Assembly: GCF_954871325.1 (NCBI RefSeq)
Contig: NC_088778.1
Location: 9,209,743 to 9,273,742, forward strand
Reading direction: 5' to 3'
Origin: Gordionus sp. m RMFG-2023
Taxonomy: Eukaryota > Nematomorpha > Gordioida > Chordodea > Parachordodidae
Length of the DNA: 64,000 nt
This document shows, piece after piece, positions 45,101-57,620 of this stretch. The translations under genes were made by a program, and so were the position numbers. Positions within the stretch are counted from its first letter, which is position 1. The number at the start of each line of letters is the position of its first letter. The notes under the pieces were generated by a model. That model was not told the DNA's origin, searched no databases, and was given only the letters and a program-made list of their open reading frames with translations.

Positions 45101-48100
45101 CTTTAGTGAGGCTTGTAATTTTTCCGAATATCTATATGTTAATTTCCGAGAGAAAACAGCACCTCTATTATGAAGCATCAGAGGTTCTTGGATGTCACCA
45201 AAGATACCCAAAACCAATATATTTTATTTATAGTAAACTGTCAACTACCTCCCAGTTCTTGAAACTATTAGTCATTAAAATGTTAATTTCAGAAAACAAA
45301 CATACCAGTTACAAAATATCAATTGCACAGAAATATTTTATTGAACAAATCTATAATGATTTAAATTCTAAATTATATATCATAGATCACGAAGAACAGT
45401 TAGAACAAAATACTCAGAAACATTCGACGATCAAATTTTTATGGCATTATCTCCACTACTTTGGCCACCCATAGTGACCTCGCATTATCTTTCTTCAAAG
45501 AACTAAGCTCAGACATTCGTAAATTTATAGAAGCACCTCGGGCAGGATTCTCTCTCAGACAAAAACTAGTTTATTTTATAATTTCTTAAGAATATTTTTT
45601 TCCTAAAAAACTAATCTCAAGGAGACACCCAATATATGGAGATATTGTCAAAATTTAAATAACCAATATCTTGATAAATCGTGTATCTTTTATGTCTACC
45701 TCTAATTTGTTGTCAACATAAGACCTTATAAACCATATTCAACAATATAGGACCTAATATATGGCCTAATAATTTAATTCTTCTAAATTTTATTTATTGG
45801 TTGATTGTCAATATATGGCACCTGCTCCATTTAGAATAAATTTTGATTATTATAAGGAGGAATTTAATAATAAATATCTGTAGGTGTTTTAACACTTATT
45901 TCAGCGTTATTTCAAATGATAGGATAGACGTAATATACTCTGGAACTTTCCTAATTTTAAATTTGCCGATAATAGCTATGAACCATAAAAGATCATAAAG
46001 AGAGTCGAAAACATGTTTTATTTAATTTTTTATTTTGACCAAGAACCGTATTATTTTGACAGAAACACAAACATAATATAAAAAAAATAGTATATATATT
46101 TTTAAATTTTTTTTGTTATCCAATATATTTTTTATACACGGAAACGATAAATAATATTTTTAAAAATAAAATATGAATTTTCGAATAACTATTTGGGAAC
46201 CCTCCTGGCTTTGGAATAATGTCCCACAAACTTATAGAAATTGTTTAAAATATAGTAGAATAAAGAAGGAATAAGATAGTTTTAAGAAAAGAACGGTTAA
46301 AATAATGCGCAAGCAGAAGTAAAGGTTTAAACAAGAAATGATACTCTTTATTTATTCATTTGTTATTACAGTTTTAAATTAATAGGAATTTAGAAGATAC
46401 CCTCAGATTTTGTCTAATTAAATGTCAAGGGGTAATCAATCCACAGAGGAAATTTTTTTTATGTTGGAAAAGGAACTTCACATCATTACTCGAGTTAATC
46501 AGAAATGTATTATGCTTAAATGTGTTAGAAACAAAAAGAGTATGGAAAAGAAATAAAATATAAAAAACACTAGATTAGACATATAACTTGAAATCGATAA
46601 TTTGTTAAAAGGAAGAGATGATAGTTAGTAACTACCATTTTATTCTATAATAAAGATTAAGAAAAAATGAAATTCAAACATGAACTTCAAGCCAAAAATC
46701 GTATACCCATGTTAAATGTAATCATGGAAACCGCATGTCAAAAATTCTAGTAAAATAAAAATTAAAGTTGGATTTCATTAAAAATAAAAAATAATGAGAA
46801 ATTTTATAAAATAGCATGTAATATAATTATAATAATATTTTATTTTTTATTAAAATTTTTCTATATTTGAAAAATATAATACAATATCATAAGACATTTG
46901 CATATAAATTGTTATAAACATTATCTTTACACATTTTATGTTAATAAATATAGTTAAACTCTGTGAATGGCTATTGAAATATAGTTTACATATTAATGAG
47001 GCTGGTGGTGTGTTTTCTATGTATATTCTTCAAGTATGATTAGCAATTTCACATCCTCCCCTAATCCCGAAACCTAGTTAATAAGAGTTTAAAATGTTGA
47101 TAGCATTGTGTTTTATACGTTCGATTATGATTTTGGCTATTAATATTCTGAAAAAGGAGCCTACTACAATAAAACGGAAACTACCATATAGCTTGGTAAA
47201 GCGATTAGACGTGCTTTAAAAAGGATTTGGTGAGTTCCTTATTAAAAATGTTATTATAAAAAAGTTGTTAAAACCTTAATGCAGAACTATGGGAATAATA
47301 TTCAATTTAATAAACTATATTATATGACAGAAATAGTGGCTGGTTAAAAAAATTTAAATGTGATAAAAAAAGGAAAGAGCTGATTAAAGAATAATCCTTT
47401 TTTTTTAAAAAAAAAGATTCAATATTTTTTATTTTCAAAAGAATAAAAATAAGAAGAATTTTTGAAATTGAACGGTAAAAAAACGAACGCATTCGTCAAA
47501 GTTCGTCAAAAATATAAGGATTTTTCAAAAATTAACTTCTTAAACGCGTTCCTTTACAAAAATAACTGGTTTAAAATATCCCAATTTTACCTATTATAGT
47601 TATTGTCCTATGGATGTTTAGCGGGGATGATTTAAAGCAAGTTTTTTTCAGGGGGAGGGGGGGGTTAATGTACGTGGGCCTCCTAGGTGTAGCTAAATTT
47701 TCCTAAGAGAGTTACTATTTGGCTTTTTTTTATAAATTTTACTGGAAGTTTTTCGGCCTTTGACTATGTTACATTTATATAAAATAATATTAGTTTGTCA
47801 CTTTTTACATTTTTTCTAAAAATGTCCAATTATAATTATTATTTTAAAAAATTATTAACTTTTATTTATTTTTCTTTTAAATTATTATTATATTACATTT
47901 GGAAGATATAGAGGGGGGGGGGTGTAGGAATTTTTTTTATTAGCGTAATGATTATTTACAAGAACTGACAAATTTCCAATGGGAGCGGAATATTCCCTCC
48001 GCTATTCTCATGGTTGGCTTAGACATAGCCGTTCAACCAAAGTTTGAATTTAATTTTTAAGTGAAAAATTCTGATTACCTGTTTACGCTCGAAAAGATCA

Positions 48101-51100
48101 TTTCAATAAATGTAAATTAATTTAAATATTTTTTTTTGATGTTTTATGCAGATATTGATTATTATTCGGTCATGTTGATCATAATAATAAATAAAATTTT
48201 GTTTCCCTTCAACATATATATATTATGCTTTTATAAATATTTTATGTAGATATAATCTTTAGATGTAATATCAAATTGAAACTAAATAAGTTTATACAAT
48301 TGTTTCATAATAACTCTCTTATATTATCTATTATTATTCGTTATCTGTTTCTCTGAATTTATTTATAAAAAAAATTATATTTGGATTTGACAATAAGAAA
48401 ATGATCACCTTGCCCCTGGTATTAATAATTCATGTAGGTCAGCGAGTAGAGTGGGTATGCACATTTTTGTTTTAATTAACATATGTGGGGAGGAGGAGGG
48501 TGTAGGTTTTAAATCATGTTTCACCTTAGTAATCGATCATTCAATCAGTGTTTTAATAAAAGCATTATTAATTTTTGATAAAACTTTTATAGGAAATTTC
48601 ATTAGTTATTTGTCTCAGATAGGAACGAATTACTATGTTTTATTACTAATTTAAATTTGACGTTATTATACACATGCAAAGGGACGGGGTGACCAATAAG
48701 CCTAGTGGGTATTACTATACTGATGGTAAATGTAGTTATATAAAAAAATTTGTTTTTTATGGAAGGTAAAGAAATTGATCTTTTTAGAGGTATTATTTAT
48801 TATTATACAGTTAAAAAAATAATGGTCTTATTATTTTTTGATAATTATTTCTTTTCATCTATTTTTTATTATCGTCTTGGTCAAGTTTTGTTAATAATAT
48901 AAGAAATATATCATAAAAACTATTCAATATGAATAAACAGCAAAAGAAACTTGCTGGAGACCGGGCAAAAGCGGGCCGAAGACCTACAAATGAGAGGTAT
49001 GTAAGACCACTCCTACGATTTTACAAAATTTCCAGTGGGCCTCCTAAATATGCCGTGCAATAACAAATTATGGCCGTTTAATTAAATGTCAATTTTATTG
49101 ATTAAAGTATAGAATAAAATAAAACTATATATAGATCATTTTTCAAGTTTATACTCTTATCAAAAATTTAAACAAGCAACAAAACATACAATAACGGTTA
49201 ACCATAACAAGAATTATATAAATCATCAATATAGTAATTAAATATCGTATATTTTTTTTTAAAATCAACTATTAAATAGATAAGAAATTCATTATTACAA
49301 TTTCATCGAAATTATAAATGATAAATTTGGTTATAATATTGCTAATTCTCTATATTCTTTTTCTTGAAAAATCAATAATATATAGTAAAACTAAAAAAAA
49401 CTTGGCGGTTATGTTCCCTAATAATCAAACAACTATTTTTTAATAATTTAAATGTATAAATAGTATTATACTTCCCATTTTTCTAAAAATAATTAATGTT
49501 TGGTTAATTTCGAATTCATTATTTTGTACATACCTTTTAATGAAATAATTGAAATCCTAACAAATTCTCTACTCTCAATACGTGACTAATTATGATAGTT
49601 TCAATCTTTGAAAGTGGGAGATACCGTAGTATTTATAATAATTGATGTATTGTGTATATTAAAATTAATCATATAATTTTTTTAAACTTTTAAAAAAGTT
49701 ATTTTGATAGTTTTATATTATATTATAATTCAATTAACCAGGACTTTTTATAAATGTTCAGAATTTTTGGAAATATATCATGTCCTATACAACTCTTTCA
49801 TAAAGGGAACTCTTTTTGACTGCTGGTAATGGATTCATCAGATTTATTTAGTGATACAATGAAGAAATTGCTAATAATTATATTTCTAATATTAAAGCTT
49901 ATCATTTCTTTAATCATTCAAAGCAAATCATGCTAATCGGAGAATTAAAATCTGGTTAAATTGATCTAAAATAATTGTAATGAATTATATTTATTCTTCT
50001 ATAATGTAGCAATTAATAAAAATAAGAGGGGTGTGAGTTTAGTTTGTATTTTAAAAATTAATAAAATACAATAGCAAAATTGATATTTTATATATACATT
50101 TTTTTATTTAAAACATATTTTCTACTGATAACTTTTTATTAAAGCATTATAGAAATTTAAATTGGTGCAGAACCTAATAAGGTACATTATAATCAATCTA
50201 AAAAATTTAAATTGACTTTTTAAAATAATTAATATAATTATAATTCTTTGTAATTTGTATTGAATAGATAAAATTATTTATATATTGAATAGATAAAATT
50301 ATTTATATATTGAATAGATAAAATTATTTATATATCGAAAAAAAAAATTTGTTCAAATTCTTTTACCTCTTCTATATATATTTAATGGCTAAACCTAAAC
50401 ATATATCCTAAGCCATTGAAAATGATTAAAAAAATGTGTTGATTACAAAATTTATGTATTTTATAAAAAACAAAACAAAACTGGGGAACTTGAAATAGAA
50501 ATCAAATAGTAGATCATGCAATATATTTATTTCATGAAAAATATTTGGGATTAGAAGGTAAAGAAGAAAAGATATTAAAAATTTGTGGGTTCTGTGTATG
50601 CATGCTTAAAAATATAAAAATAAGATTAATTCAAACATCTTCTTACACTTTAAAATCACCTTTAAAGGTCTAATTGGAGGAAGCCCGAATTTGCTAATGC
50701 TATACTAAATTTAAAAAAATTTAAATGATGATGGAAAAACATCTTAATAAAAATTTTTAAAAAAAACCCGCTCATATTATTTCATTCAAAATGATAAAAA
50801 TCACTCTCAAGCATAGGTGTGGCCAGTTTTATAAGAGGGAGGGGACACTAATAGGAGAACTTTCCCAAAATATTATCGGAGGAGTTTAGGTTCACTAATA
50901 TGCACGCCTTTGGCTATATTTGATTTTTGTTAAAATAATTTTGGTTTCTTATTATTTTTTTATATTTTTCGAAAAATTTTCAATTATAGTCCTTATTTTA
51001 AAAAGTTCTCAATCTTTGCTAATTTTTTCTTCATTTTTATTTATAGCAACATATACACATTTTTAGAGGGGGGTGGGGGAGGGGTTTATGAGCTTAACAT

Positions 51101-54097
51101 GATTTACGAGAAGAACAGACAAATTTCCGAAGGGACGGAGGGTTTCGTTTACCACCCCTGTCTATGCCTATTTCCTCTAGTATAATTTGTGTTTAATAAA
51201 ATATATTAATCATCATAATTCAAAAATTTTATATATATTTCTTAAAGTAAGAGTTATGAAATATATTATATGAAATTTATGACTTAACTAGAAATCACAT
51301 AATGAGGATTTGTATAGTATATATATCATTTTGAAGTAAAAATTGTCATAAAACGGTTAAAATCGTCTAATTAAGCTGCAAAAAGAGATTTTAAAATATT
51401 AACATCTACAACATATAAAAAAAATATTTTTGAGTAAAAAGGAACATTAATCAATATTTATGTATTATAGGAAATAAATTTTAAAAAAACTGTCGTAAAG
51501 GTGAAGAATAATTGAAATTCACGATATGCCAAAAATTGGCCCATTCATAATTTGCTATTTTTGATAATTTATTTATATTCTAATTGTTGCTAATATTTTG
51601 TTCAATAAAACAATAAAATTATGTTCAAATTTATTAAAGCCACTTTACCCTGGACAAGGGGTAAGATGGCGAAAATGGCACACTTCATATAATTAATCAT
51701 AGCTCCTAAAGTATTTTAGTTAGAGATTTACATTTTTTAATTTGATTTTATAGGTGAGGGATTGTGCTTGAGTTGTTAAACGACTAGATTTTTAAAAACT
51801 GCTAACACAGAATTTTAACCAAAAAATTAGGTAAGCTTAGAAATTTATCTCGTAGAAAGCAGAAAGGTTGGACATCTCATAGTGAAATCTCGAGGCTTGT
51901 TAATACTATTTTAGCTAAAATTTTCATTGAAATAAACGATACTAGATCGGACGACATAAAAATATAGAATTTAATCTGGTTTTTCTTGTTTAAAATTTTA
52001 TGGACAAAAATGCAAAATAAGAATCGTTTTACACCAATTTCCCCTAAAATATAACAAAATAAACAATAGTGATAAAGTAAAAATTAATAATTTTTTAAAA
52101 TAACTTTATATTTAATTCGAATTTATATTAAAAAAAGTGGAAACCTAAAATTATTTTTACAAAATATAACATAGCCAAAGGCTTATAATAAGTAACCTAA
52201 ATAGCTCCTAAAATTATGGGGGAAGAGCCCACCTAATCCCTCTCCTTCTACTCCTCCCCCCCCCATAGGAAAATATGTATATAGAAATTTTATGTAATAC
52301 TTAACAAAAATTAAGAGTGAAGAAAAATTAACGGCAAAATAAAATTTATAGATGGTTAATTTGATTATGAGCATCTTCCATTTTGTGTAGATTATTTATA
52401 TTTCAAATTAATAACAATTAGATTTACGATTATACAATAAATATACATAATTGAAGATGCGGTAATTATTTTATCAACTCTTTCTTTCTCTACGACCGAG
52501 TCAGAAAATTTTTTTTTTATACTCTCAAATTTTTTTTTTTTTAGAAAGCAACTATTAGTAATGACCAACTTTTTTGGGGTAAAAGTAGTTATAATGATAG
52601 TGCCTTATATACTTTTAAGTTACATTCATCAATGATAGCCAAAAATTATATCACGATACAGAAGTTATCTTATTTTTTGGGGAAAAAAATTAATTAACTT
52701 ACTTTTTAAATTTGTTTTAAAATAAGTAGATAAAATCACTTTATGTCAAATATGTAAAATAAAAGGAGAAGTGACCATCATAATTTTATATTTTTGATCA
52801 TGTTGGATATGGGATGAGCGATATGGGCTCGTAGTATCTATGATTTCATAAGGAAACCCTCTAAAGCACGGCAGGGGCTGTGCTAACCGGCATAGCCAAA
52901 GTTATATTAATTTCTCTCTCCTCTTCTAAGCTAGACTAGAATAAAATGACACTTAAATATAATATCACCTATGCTTAGGTTGGTATAATATTATTCTTAG
53001 CTTAGTTTCCAATTTGTTCAATCATATTCAAAACGAAATATTTGATTTTACTCCTTAACATTTGTCGAGGATTTTTTTTATAGTTTCGCTAAGATCCTAA
53101 ACAGACCTGCTAAAATAAATGATAATGATTGGCCTGATATGAAAATGTAACATGAACCTACTTTTTATGCAAGAGGGAATCATATCAATGTTTATGTTCA
53201 TAAAAAATAAGTGGGATTATGTTTAAGCATAACTTATAAATAAAACGAATATAAGACTAATTGAAAAATCACTGCAAACATTTTTTTTACTTCGGAATCC
53301 GTCTTATTCTCCAAACGGGTGGATTAAATACGCCATGAACTAAGATTAGTTTATATGACATGGTGATTATGTACTTTGAGCCTCCATTCTTATGATGAAG
53401 ATAATGTTAATCACCTGCCCATATATTTTACCCTTGTCTTAGCACATTTTCTAATTCAATCATTGTTTAGCGTTCATTATTTGAGTTTTGAGTAATATGA
53501 TACTTTATTAATAACAAAATTAATATATTTTTTATTTATTTCTCGCGAGAATACCTTGGTTAGTGTTTATTATTAAGAGAACTCAACAAATCTCTTTCCA
53601 TTGCTTTTAGTAAAATAAATTAGTTTGAAAAAAAATGATAATTATATTTATAAATGAAAACATTTATTCTATAAATTTGATTTCATTGTAAATAATTTAC
53701 TATAATTTTATATATTACCTCCAAAATCGGGTCTCAATCGAACGTCATAACTTTTTAGTAAATTTTTGATCATCTGAGAAGCTCTGTCAAAGCTCTCGGG
53801 ATTGGAAAGAGAAGTAGAGTGGGATAATTTTTGGATCGTGGAATTCAGATCACCATACCATTTCTGGAGCCAATTCGATATAGAATTATTCAAACGCAAA
53901 TCGATTTCAGAGTTATTCAATGGGACCCGACTACTTAATCGTTTTATCAGTTTCTTGAAGTTTATGTGAGAATAATTTATAACTGTAACATTGGAGGAAA
54001 TAGACAATTCCGAATTAGATGTGGTAGGCATATAATGTGCAAGATAAAATATTACCATGGAAACAGTTATTAATCTGTGTGAATAAAGAGGTTTCAT
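39160..54097 (-). CDS. Lcch3: GABA-A receptor beta-type subunit (LCCH3-like), complete gene
   Basis: Cys-loop ligand-gated channel subunit of the plasma membrane. Eight exons: 54097-53719, 44988-44921, 43999-43776, 43373-43291, 42251-42117, 41535-41383, 40971-40786, 40100-39160; 722 residues. All introns are GT-AG and every phase agrees. Signal peptide about 1-29; several N-glycosylation sites (NVT, NYS, NNS, NST). RLRPDFGG at about 120-127. Cys-loop [15 protein letters not shown] at 231-245. Agonist-site residues like GABRB: E250, Y252, T296 and Y299, but Leu294 replaces the usual Phe of loop C. M1 about 312-332. M2 follows SAR (Arg344 = 0'), with Ala346 at 2' and Leu353 at 9', the anion-channel pattern. 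M3 about 376-398. A long loop, then M4 [17 protein letters not shown] near the end. The loop (about 280 residues) makes it longer than usual (about 500). GABA as ligand is inferred from family. Confidence 0.93.
40101..40785 (-). other. GABA-receptor intron 7 with an open 5' extension
   Basis: The donor GTAAGC at 40785 is strong and gives the right phase with the acceptor AATAG at 40101. The frame stays open about 54 codons into the intron. Retaining the intron would end the protein after M3. I prefer splicing because only it restores the frame to the M4 exon. Confidence 0.7.
41384..44920 (-). other. GABA-receptor introns 2 to 5 and their contents
   Basis: Introns at 44000-44920, 43374-43775, 42252-43290 and 41536-42116 separate exons 2-6. 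They hold AT-rich sequence, an ATTCG-rich old repeat at about 44080-44540 similar to 7690-7870, and GGGAC/GGCC-type scraps at 42340-42410 and 42610-42720. The interval also spans exons 3-6, already described. Confidence 0.55.
45106..45474 (+). other. Unidentified open frame inside intron 1
   Basis: A 122-codon frame, opposite to the host gene, continuing after the stop in another frame with [15 protein letters not shown]. It contains [17 protein letters not shown] and looks like a decayed mobile-element protein, but I cannot name the family. It could also be chance. Confidence 0.25.
47640..48030 (+). repeat. Intron MITE family, copy a
   Basis: Starts with a G-rich stretch (GGGGGAGGGGGG) and GGGCCTCCTAGG, contains GGCCTTTGACTATGTTAC, an AT core, then GAGGGGGGGGGTGTAGG, GAACTGACAAATTTCC and a right end GGCTTAGACATAGCC. 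Aligns along its length with 50815-51178. Confidence 0.65.
50254..50338. repeat. 27-bp tandem repeat, three copies
   Basis: The unit GAATAGATAAAATTATTTAT plus ATATT is repeated three times almost exactly. Confidence 0.88.
50815..51178 (+). repeat. Intron MITE family, copy b
   Basis: Left end ATAGGTGTGGCCAG and right end CTGTCTATGCCTATT are partly inverted to each other. The interior shares CCTTTGGCTATATTTG, an AT core, GGGGGGTGGGGGAGGGG and GAACAGACAAATTTCC with copy a. No coding capacity. Confidence 0.68.
52040..52270 (-). repeat. Intron MITE family, partial copy c
   Basis: On the minus strand it reads GGGGGGGGGAGGAG, CTATTTAGGTTAC, GCCTTTGGCTATGTTAT and AAAATAATTTTAGGTTTCC, like the left half of copy b. 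The right half is not visible. Confidence 0.58.
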
Positions 54098-56279
54098 TAT
54101 ATTTAATATTTATTCCTGATGTCTTATACTCATGTCTCAACTATTCTCACTATTATTTCTTCTATGCTAACTTTTTTTAAAATAATTAAAAATTTATTTT
54201 TATAAAGGATATTTTTATATAATAATTTATGTATAATTTAATTATTATGAAACTCGACGAAATATGAGTGATATTTAAATAATGATCATTAAATTGACTA
54301 TTGGTTAAAACTTTTTTTAATAAACGAGAGATAAATTAGGGATAATTTGAAATCTTAAGAGAATTATTAAAAAAAAGCTTAAGTTGTCATACTCATAATG
54401 ATTGAATTAGAAATCAAAATCAATCGATAATTATACAAATATAAAAAAAATAATAATTTGTAAATCTGAATACAAAATGATAATGTTGAAATTTCGATTG
54501 ACTCGTTTGTTTTTAATAATTGATTAAAAATTTATCTTTTGTGTTTAAATTTTTTTAAAAAAAATTATGAAAATTAATATATATAACATTAATAAGATTC
54601 GATTAAGCAAATCGTTGCCCAGATGTTCACATTGAGCTACCAAATGGTAAATCAATATTATATAACGGAATCAGCTTATGATTCGTCACCTTATTTTATG
54701 TATATGCCAATGCAATTGGGGGAAATTGCGACTCCTGTTGACACCGAGTTTCATAAAAATTAAACCATTTAGAAAGATTGTTGATGTTTAAGTAGAATTT
54801 ACCAATTTTTTATATTTATTTAGTATATTACATATAAAATATTAAAATCTTTATTTTCAAATTCAATAATAAGAATAAGAGTTATAAATACTGAAAAATG
54901 TATATAACTAAAAATTAAAGCCATATCTATAAAAATAAAACAATTTTTTATTTATGAAAACGCTTTAAAAACAACTATTTAGGTTAGAATCGGTAGGGCT
55001 TAATGACCCTTGTATAGTGATATGCCGTTGGGTCGGCAAATTTTGGTCGATTGCCACAATTGAAACCCACTTATAGATCACCTGCGATTAAACGTAACAT
55101 TTGCCCTATTGTTTTAAATAATGTTAGGACTTGATGCCAAAATGACCCACATGTATCTTAAAAATGCTGGAACGAACAATAATAGATTGTTTAGATGGCT
55201 ATATTCATTGGTTATATAAATTAAAATTAATATATTTCAAAAACAAAAATGCCATTAACTGTACTAGTTAAATGAAGCATTATATATTTAATATATAAGG
55301 AGTTATTATATGAATATAAAACAGGAGTATTCATGATGCATTCATTATTTTGGGAAATTTATTTTTAGATTTTTCATTCGAATAATAAGGAATTTATAAA
55401 TCAGGATTTTAAACTTGCTTTGACGATGATATGATTCCAAAAAATTGAAAAAGTTGGCATAAAATTAGGAATTGGATATATCTCTGGGATTAGGACAAAG
55501 TGATAGTATGCTTTATATTTTCCTTTAAATTTTATTTAAAAACATTGCATTTAATTTATATATTTCAAATATAAACCGGGGTGGATTCAGAACAAAATTG
55601 GGTGAAGAAAAAAGTGAAATTGCTTGGGTCTAGTAATGAATTGCACATGAACTCTTTTTTATTATTGTAAATATTAAAAAAAAATTTTTTTACTACTGCT
55701 GGTAAACATATCAATATATTTATTTGAAACTTTGCGTAAATTCCAAATTATAATAAGTTTTATTTCGTTTTTTTGTCTTTTAATGCCTTTCAAAAATTCA
55801 AAACATCATTAAAATAATGAACATCTTATGATTATCCTGTATTTTAAAAATATTACTATAATATATTTCGGTATTGTATTGATGTTACTAGTTGCTTAAT
55901 GCCATAATGCTATATAAACAAGGAATCAATTCATAAATAATTTAATGAAATGAAAATAATCATTTTTTTAGAATGCCAAATTAAGAATTGTTCGTGGTTA
56001 AAATGAAATTAAGTTAATCTATTAATCTATCTTCATCAATTTCAATTCTTTAGGAGATTTTTTTTTACCTATAAAATGATTTTTTAGAAATATAAATATT
56101 ACATTTTTCATTCAAATATTTGAAAAAAATATCTGTATTAAAAGTTCTAATGAATAAAAAAATAAATAATTAAATATTACTTCAGAAAAGCAGAAGATTT
56201 AATATTATTGAAATAAAGTTATTTAAATTTTTATTTTTTTAAAATAGGACATCATATACTAAACAATTTTAAGAAGTAA
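54098..56279. other. Intergenic upstream of the GABA-receptor gene
   Basis: Should contain the receptor promoter and any 5' untranslated exons, but no clear TATA or initiator can be picked in such AT-rich DNA. A plus-strand open stretch lies at 54622-54767; 55000-55120 is GC-richer and unidentified. Confidence 0.4.
54622..54767 (+). other. Possible orphan exon
   Basis: After an acceptor-like TCGTTGCCCAG the plus strand is open for 47 codons starting ATG (MFTLSYQMVNQYYITESAYD...), then TAA. Its composition is less AT-rich and more protein-like than its surroundings. No domain is recognised and no partner exon was found, so chance is quite possible. Confidence 0.2.
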
Positions 56280-57620
56280 GGGTTGAGTATGATCCAAAAA
56301 TTTTCAAAAATAAAATAAACATAGATTTACTAGTCTAGATTGATCATTGTCTGTAGAAAGAGTTCCTATTGTAAACAGTTTTCTAGGACGGGTTTTTAAA
56401 ATTCAAAGCAATAAGTTCTCTAAATGGTTTCGGGTTTTAGACTGCCTCGTTTCGTGGGTTCTAGTTACTGGTTTTTAAGTGTTTCACTAATAATGTGTGT
56501 TGAGAAAGCGGCAAAGTAAGTATATTAGTTCTGAGAGATTTACATAGAATTTAAGAGGTTTTGTGATACCATAAGATCTTAGGTAAAATTGCGAGGTTCA
56601 AAGATATTTAAAATTTAAGCCTTTTTTATTAGTCTGAATAGTTTATCTAGAGACGATGGAGCTGTTGATAACTTTGATTTTAAATAAAATTTTGCGAATG
56701 TGTCATTAACACTTACCAGTTGTTCATTGACTGAGACTCTCTAAATTTTTATTAGATGACGAGGTGTATAATTTAGAATAGAATTTTAAAATGAATGGAG
56801 AAAAAATAATTTTGCGAGTTATTATATCAGAAAAAAAATGTATTTCCCGAAATATTGTTCTGCCATATAGTAAGCACTTAATCTAGCAAGTTATCATTAG
56901 GAGAGATTAGGTTACTTATTAACCAAATGTTTATTAAGCGGGAAAATAGAAAAGATAATGGTGACAAGATATGTAGAAATATTAAGTCGATGCCACATAT
57001 ATCAGGAAGTTGGACTAACTTTCAAATAAACGGAGAAAAATTAAGATTAAAATACAAGATGGTTTAAAATAAAGACTCTAAACACTTGATAAATTATTCA
57101 AGTAAAAATAATAAGGATGCGCAAAAGAGATCTAATATTTAAGGAACATATAAGTATAAATTATTTGAAGGCTCCGATGTTAAGGGTGGATGTTTAGGAC
57201 CGTTTCTAAGCTGAAAATGTTGTTATTATCCAGACAGATTTATGTCTAAGTCTTGTTAAAGTCGGGCCTAATTGTTTTAAATTTGTTTATAACTTTAAGT
57301 AGAGGTCAGTTAACAGTGCCTTCATTAATATGCCAAATTACTGGACTTGGTCATGTATATCTTGCCTAATCAAAAAAAGGAAGGGTACGAAGAGATCGCT
57401 CAATTGGATACTATCAACAAAGGTTATGATGTGTTAGCTGGATACGAGTGTCTAAGAACTTAAAATAATTAGTAAGTTTTATAGAAATATTTTAAAAAAT
57501 TTTCACCAAATAAGCTGATAAAAGCATTTTAAAACTCGATATGACGGATGGCCCTATTGAGAGTAGGAACTTTGTAGATATATTCGTGCTGCCGGTGATG
57601 CTATTTTGCATCCTATCTTT
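56280..57620 (+). mobile_element. Strongly decayed element, possibly an LTR-element trace
   Basis: A GC-richer block with many interruptions. Around 56.89-57.02 kb the spacing of His and Cys codons faintly resembles the zinc-binding part of a gypsy-type integrase. No LTRs were found. Very old and thoroughly broken if real. Confidence 0.25.

Larger units (their letters stand above)
44989..53718 (-). other. GABA-receptor intron 1, 8.7 kb, repeat-filled
   Basis: The donor GTAATATATAAA follows GGA-G, the acceptor is AATAAACAACAG, phase 1. It separates the signal-peptide exon from the first conserved binding-domain exon. It holds a dispersed MITE family (three copies), a 27-bp tandem repeat, a worn fragment of the 30.2-kb hAT family at about 48950-49030, and an unidentified plus-strand open frame at 45106-45474. 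Confidence 0.75.
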
